Below, in pieces: positions 6,235-9,149 of a DNA stretch of 9,149 bases. The stretch's first letter is position 1. Each line of letters begins with the position of its first letter. The translations under genes were made by a program, and so were the position numbers. The stretch lies in NCBI GenBank assembly GCA_028819675.1, contig JAPPKT010000183.1, positions 1 through 9,149 of the forward strand, in the 5' to 3' direction. The DNA is from Caldilineaceae bacterium. GTDB taxonomy: Bacteria; Chloroflexota; Anaerolineae; Caldilineales; Caldilineaceae. The notes below the pieces were generated by a model. It made no database searches and had not been told where the DNA came from. It saw only the letters and a program-made list of their open reading frames with translations.

Positions 6235-7134
6235 TTGTCACGGATGGTGTACACACCGCCTTCAGATGGGTCCCGGTGGCAGGGCTTGGCTGCTCTCTGC
6301 TGGTTGCTCCTGAGCGATGCAGTCCTGCTGGCCTGGGTGGCGCTGAAACCGGTCGGCTGGGGGAGCTTCCTGCTCCTTCTGGTCTTTCTCGCCACGCTGC
6401 CTGTCATTGTCCATCTGTCGACGCGTACCTGGGGCGCCTTCAACCTGGAGTACTGGCTTGACCGCAACGCCCTGAGAGTCCGCTGGGCCGGCACCCGCCA
6501 GGTCATCCCGCTTCATAGCATACGCCGCATCGTCGAAGGCGTTGGAGAGATGTCGTCGCGGCCCTCCTTGCTGGACTGGCCGTCCCCCTTTGTACGTATC
6601 GTAGAAGGAGGAGAAGGGCGAAAGCTGGTGCGCCTGGCAAGCGTTCCCCTTGACCAATGTCTGCTCATCGAGACCGACGGCGGCATCTTCGCGATCTCGC
6701 CGGATGACCCGGTCGGTTTTCTGGAAGAACTGCAAGCCCTGAACCGCCTCGGCCTGTCGCGCACGTTGCCCATGGAGCGCGAGCAGCCCACCAACTACTA
6801 TGCACTGGCGACCGAGTCGGCTGCGGGACGCTGGCTGCTCCTGGCCGGGCTGATCGGCTGTCTCGCCCTATTTGGCTATCTCATGATCCGGTTCCCGGAT
6901 TTGCCGGAAGCGCTCGTGTTTCATTACAATCGGCAAGGTGTGCCCGACAGCATCAGGCCCAAAAACGCACTCTTTTTGCTACCTGTTATCGGCCTCCTGA
7001 CATACCTGACCAATACGCTCGCCGGCCTGTGGATGAAGCTTCAAGGTCAACACTCCGGCGCCTACCTGTTCTGGACCGGTTCGCTGCTTGTTCAAGCCCT
7101 TTCGCTTCTGGCTCTCCTGAGCCTGACAGCCTGA
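6235..7134 (+). CDS. Membrane protein with bacterial PH-like domain and DUF1648-like segment
   Basis: A 299-residue predicted membrane protein of unknown function. Two hydrophobic helices (about 18-36 and 43-61) lead into a soluble beta-rich part (about 68-172), beginning FNLEYWLDRNALRVRW and including VIPLHSIRRI, a pattern like bacterial PH (bPH/YdbT-type) domains; FAISPDDPVGFLEEL (152-166) resembles that domain's closing helix. A third helix (about 201-218) is followed by FPDLPEALVFHYNRQGVPD (220-238), which matches the DUF1648 style of LPxxVPxHxNxxGxPD, then helices at about 245-264 and 276-298. Family calls are from memory of motif style and not from a search. The TTG start is supported by AGGAG 8 nt upstream; an ATG at 6244 would leave the Shine-Dalgarno too far away. 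The gene stands alone between surE and the glycosyltransferase. Confidence 0.75.
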   Translation: MSRMVYTPPSDGSRWQGLAALCWLLLSDAVLLAWVALKPVGWGSFLLLLVFLATLPVIVHLSTRTWGAFNLEYWLDRNALRVRWAGTRQVIPLHSIRRIVEGVGEMSSRPSLLDWPSPFVRIVEGGEGRKLVRLASVPLDQCLLIETDGGIFAISPDDPVGFLEELQALNRLGLSRTLPMEREQPTNYYALATESAAGRWLLLAGLIGCLALFGYLMIRFPDLPEALVFHYNRQGVPDSIRPKNALFLLPVIGLLTYLTNTLAGLWMKLQGQHSGAYLFWTGSLLVQALSLLALLSLTA

Positions 7135-7279
7135 CCCGAGTTGAGTCGCTGTGCCCAGCGAAATTTCTGCAGGTGGACTACAATTAGGAATTCCCGATTC
7201 GCCCGACCCGTCACACGGAAACTTCACGGACCACAGCCCAACGGTTTTCGTTTCGACCCAATCGGCCGAGGAGTACTCC

Positions 7280-8041
7280 GTGTCGCGCCCTTTCCTGACT
7301 ATCATTATTCCCGCCTATAACGAAGCCCAGCGTCTTCCCGATTCACTGACAAAGATCGCCGAATATCTGCGGCGTCAGCCGTTTGCAACTGAGATTCTAG
7401 TGGTGGAAAACCGTTCGACCGACGAGACCAGCGCTGTCGTGCGTGACTTTGCGACAAAGGTCTCAGCTTCAGATCCGTTCACGCTGGATCTGCTCCACAG
7501 TGCACCGGGGAAGGGTGCAGCCGTGAAAACGGGAATGCTCGTAGGCAAAGGGGACTACCTGTTTATCTGCGACGCCGACCTTTCAATGCCTATCGAAGAG
7601 GTCGCGAAATTTCTGCCGCCGCAACTGGATCCGGATGGCTTTGACGTCGCCATTGCAAGCCGCGAGATTGTGGGCGCAGTACGTTACAACGAGCCCTTCT
7701 ATCGCCATCTGATGGGGCGCGTCTTTAACCACGTAGTGCAGAAGCTGATCGTGCCGGGGATCGAGGACACGCAGTGCGGCTTTAAGATGTTTACCCGCGA
7801 GGCGGCTGCCCAAGTCTTCCCGCACCAGACTATCGACGGCTGGGGTTTCGACCCCGAAATCCTGTACATAAGCCGCATCCGCGGCCTGAACCTTGTCGAA
7901 GTGCCGATCAACTGGTATTACATGGCTGAAAGCCGCATCAATCCCCTTCTCGATACGATCAATATGGTGCGCGAAGTCCTGCGAATCCGGCTGAATGGGC
8001 TGCGCGGGATCTATGAACAGGTTCCCCGGACGACGGAGTAA
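7280..8041 (+). CDS. GT2 glycosyltransferase, dolichyl-phosphate-sugar-synthase-like
   Basis: A 253-residue family 2 glycosyltransferase of the DPM1/ALG5 type, which transfers glucose or mannose from a nucleotide sugar to a polyprenyl phosphate at the cytoplasmic face. The donor-binding start is LTIIIPAYNEAQRLP (6-20). ILVVENRSTDET (39-50) takes the place of the common DDGSTDxT, a variation seen in ALG5-like members. The metal-binding box is CDADLSMP (97-104), followed by ASRE (126-129), TQCGFK (164-169) and GWGFDPEIL (187-195). There is no C-terminal membrane segment. GTG at 7280 is chosen because GAGGAG (7268-7273) lies 6 nt upstream and the conserved fold begins at once. A GTG at 7151 would add 43 low-complexity residues behind a poor ribosome site. 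The substrate sugar cannot be read from the sequence. Confidence 0.85.
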   Translation: MSRPFLTIIIPAYNEAQRLPDSLTKIAEYLRRQPFATEILVVENRSTDETSAVVRDFATKVSASDPFTLDLLHSAPGKGAAVKTGMLVGKGDYLFICDADLSMPIEEVAKFLPPQLDPDGFDVAIASREIVGAVRYNEPFYRHLMGRVFNHVVQKLIVPGIEDTQCGFKMFTREAAAQVFPHQTIDGWGFDPEILYISRIRGLNLVEVPINWYYMAESRINPLLDTINMVREVLRIRLNGLRGIYEQVPRTTE

Positions 8042-8087
8042 CCGCGCCTCCTCTCGTCTCGATGCCGGCCCCGCCCGTTTGCCTGAA

Positions 8088-8120
8088 CCAGACTCGCTTT
8101 TGCGAACCTTCACTGTCTGG
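8088..8120. terminator. Possible bidirectional hairpin terminator between convergent genes
   Basis: An outer stem CCAGAC (8088-8093) with GTCTGG (8115-8120) encloses an inner TCGC/GCGA stem with a TTTT loop (8094-8105). It lies in the 88-bp gap between the convergent glycosyltransferase and CPBP genes, where a shared terminator is expected. No T-run follows on either strand, so efficiency as an intrinsic terminator is doubtful. Confidence 0.3.
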
Positions 8121-8129
8121 GATCTTTCG

Positions 8130-8819
8130 TCACGAAGTTGAAGATGGGTCAAACTCCATACTTGCCAGCCATATCTGCACACCGTTGGCAACGAAATGCG
8201 CGACAAGCGGGGTGAGCAGGCTCTGATGCCAGACAAACATAAGACTGAATATCGCGCCGGCCGACCCCGCGCCGACGATGCCCCACGCTCCCTGCGGACT
8301 GTGGAGAAGACCGAATACCACACTGAAGACTATGATCAACCAGGCCGTCGGCAGCAGGGGCGATAGCCCGCCGATCAGCAGGCTGCGAAACAGGACCTCC
8401 TCGAACAGTACGCTCAATAGCAGGGCGAAGGGCAGCAAGCCCGCCTCCCTCCGGCTGCGAGGGACAACAAGCGCCATAATCGAGCGGTAAAACCTGGTAT
8501 CAGTATAGCGGGTTACAAACCGCCCCATCCCCGCAAATAGCAGAGCCAGTCCCAGGCCGGCCAGCGCGCCCGTCACTATCTGGGACCCGGCATCGGGAAT
8601 CTGCCACCCCAGCGTCTCCGGCGACAGACCGCTGCCCCTGCCCAGCAGCAAGCAAATTACCAGAATGATACCCCGCAAAACGTTCTCAGCCGGGAGCAGC
8701 AGCAGGTTCACCTGCGGCTGCCAGTTGCGCAGTAGGCGCGCCGTTGTATACGAGCCGTAGCCCACTACCGCGGTGATGAGCAGAGTCAGCCCTGCAAATA
8801 GTGCATAGCGCCAGTCCAT
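8130..8819 (-). CDS. CPBP family intramembrane metalloprotease
   Basis: Polytopic membrane protein of 229 residues in the CPBP (Rce1/Abi, CAAX-protease-like) family. The three family motifs are visible: EEVLFR (EExxxR, E140-E141-R145), FGLLH (FxxxH, F169/H173) and HFVAN (HxxxN, H208/N212). They sit between hydrophobic segments consistent with six to eight helices, at about 5-25, 38-60, 78-98, 128-150, 158-172, 178-198 and 203-222. In bacteria such proteins are linked to processing or immunity roles; the substrate here is unknown and no bacteriocin gene is visible nearby. I chose the ATG at 8819 because a promoter-like pair places its transcription start at that ATG. A TTG at 8855 with GGTGAT 8 nt upstream would add 12 residues and is a fair alternative. 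The gene points toward the glycosyltransferase and is transcribed separately. Confidence 0.85.
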   Translation of the reverse strand: MDWRYALFAGLTLLITAVVGYGSYTTARLLRNWQPQVNLLLLPAENVLRGIILVICLLLGRGSGLSPETLGWQIPDAGSQIVTGALAGLGLALLFAGMGRFVTRYTDTRFYRSIMALVVPRSRREAGLLPFALLLSVLFEEVLFRSLLIGGLSPLLPTAWLIIVFSVVFGLLHSPQGAWGIVGAGSAGAIFSLMFVWHQSLLTPLVAHFVANGVQIWLASMEFDPSSTS

Positions 8820-8825
8820 GAACTT

Positions 8826-8855
8826 AGTGTAGGTTAATGTTGGCGATGCATTCAA
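8826..8855 (-). promoter_or_regulatory. Promoter candidate for the CPBP gene, possibly leaderless
   Basis: Read on the minus strand: TTGAAT (8855-8850; four of six -35 bases), an 18-bp spacer, then TACACT (8831-8826; four of six -10 bases). The predicted start seven bases downstream is the A of the ATG at 8819, giving a leaderless mRNA. The match is moderate, and it conflicts with use of the TTG start at 8855. Confidence 0.35.
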
Positions 8856-8980
8856 ATGCAGGCATCACCAGGTCCGCATCCCGCGATCCCTGCCAGCCCG
8901 CCAAGGGGGCCAGGCCCAAATGCAGCTTCGTCCCTGAATTGACGGGGGACCGCAACCGTCTACCCCTTTGCCTGATGCGC

Positions 8981-9002
8981 GGGGTGCATCCCAATATTGG
9001 GG
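8981..9002. repeat. Palindromic intergenic element, copy B
   Basis: GGGGTGCATCCC (8981-8992), nearly palindromic, overlaps CCCAATATTGGG (8990-9001), a perfect 12-bp palindrome. The 9-mer TGCATCCCA (8985-8993) is shared with copy A at 1888-1896, along with a related CCCA...TGGG pair and a similar C-rich upstream flank. It lies 30 bp before a perfect Shine-Dalgarno site (9021-9026). The two overlapping palindromes could form alternative hairpins or bind a dimeric regulator. Confidence 0.4.
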
Positions 9003-9031
9003 CGAACTTTCGTATCTCTCAGGAGGCACCT

Positions 9032-9091
9032 ATGCAATTGTCGGTTCCCATTCCAGTTTCCGCCATAACAGGCGCCGTCTCTGACCACTGA
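9032..9091 (+). CDS. 19-residue ORF with perfect Shine-Dalgarno, possibly a truncated gene start
   Basis: AGGAGG (9021-9026) lies 5 nt before an ATG at 9032, the best ribosome site in the window. The frame encodes MQLSVPIPVSAITGAVSDH and stops at TGA 9089-9091. The last codons and the stop are formed by the first two heptamer repeat units, so the repeat seems to have cut off a gene whose remaining part may lie beyond the window or be lost. A genuine small peptide is the other possibility. No family is recognisable. Confidence 0.3.
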   Translation: MQLSVPIPVSAITGAVSDH

Positions 9092-9122
9092 CTACTGACC
9101 CCTAACCCCTGTCCCCTGGCCC
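9081..9122. repeat. Degenerate heptanucleotide tandem repeat, six units
   Basis: Six consecutive 7-mers: CTGACCA, CTGACTA, CTGACCC, CTAACCC, CTGTCCC and CTGGCCC, followed by a partial CTG. All begin CT, and the later units converge on CTNNCCC. The array has strong strand asymmetry, almost without G. It resembles the short tandemly repeated repetitive (STRR) heptamers known from filamentous cyanobacteria and similar intergenic arrays in other large bacterial genomes. Slippage is the probable origin, so copy number may vary between strains. Confidence 0.7.
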
Positions 9123-9149
9123 CTGCAGTTTTGGGCGGTCGGGCCTATT

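Noticed and set aside
7151..7279. 43-residue N-terminal extension of the glycosyltransferase
   Set aside because: The segment is low in hydrophobic structure and precedes a GTG with GAGGAG that starts right at the GT2 fold; it is better read as a 5' untranslated region. It holds a -10-like TACAAT at 7179-7184 but no convincing -35.
8130..8855. CPBP protease as a bacteriocin-immunity system
   Set aside because: The family includes immunity proteins, but no small secreted peptide, transporter or regulator accompanies the gene here, so the context does not support it.
8837..9031. Longer version of the ORF ending at 9091
   Set aside because: The extra residues from 8837 overlap the CPBP promoter on the other strand and show no coding character; the perfect Shine-Dalgarno points to the ATG at 9032.

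Overview
The window is GC-rich and gene-dense. It holds seven complete protein genes, one gene cut by the left edge and a few very short ORFs. I found no rRNA, tRNA, CRISPR array, insertion sequence or phage gene. The gene set is housekeeping and cell-envelope: a MenG/UbiE quinone methyltransferase, a bifunctional penicillin-binding protein with Ig-like C-terminal domains, SurE, a dolichyl-phosphate-sugar-synthase-like GT2, and a CPBP-type membrane protease. Together with frequent GTG/TTG starts and a degenerate heptanucleotide tandem repeat, this would fit a Chloroflexota (Caldilinea/Anaerolinea-like) genome. That assignment is inferred from style and is not proven by any marker.

Layout. (1) 3-1782, plus strand: the coiled-coil C-terminus of an unknown protein, menG/ubiE 9 nt later, then a second small class I methyltransferase. 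The three look like one operon, and the last two are bridged by a 17-codon ORF that overlaps both neighbours by 4 nt. (2) 1783-2063: a 281-bp intergenic region with hairpins, a palindromic element that recurs near 8990, the best promoter of the window (extended -10), and a leader ORF overlapping the start of the next gene. (3) 2064-6059: the class A PBP followed 51 nt later by surE, probably one transcript. (4) 6235-7134: a membrane protein combining a PH-like domain with a DUF1648-like segment, its Shine-Dalgarno site sitting directly against a 7-bp hairpin. (5) 7280-8041: a GT2 glycosyltransferase. (6) 8130-8819, minus strand: a CPBP intramembrane protease, convergent with the glycosyltransferase and possibly leaderless. 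(7) 8820-9149: non-coding apart from a 19-codon ORF with a perfect Shine-Dalgarno site. It carries the second palindromic element at 8981-9002 and six heptamer repeats at 9081-9122. I see nothing recognisable in 8856-8980 beyond one weak 5-bp hairpin at 8941-8960.

Functionally, the genes concern respiratory quinone, peptidoglycan synthesis, nucleotide housekeeping, lipid-linked sugar transfer and membrane proteolysis. No defence, toxin or biosynthetic system is visible. The most interesting signals are regulatory or structural: the leader ORF before the PBP, the ATGA/GTGA coupling chain, the paired palindromic elements and the heptamer repeat that closes a small ORF.
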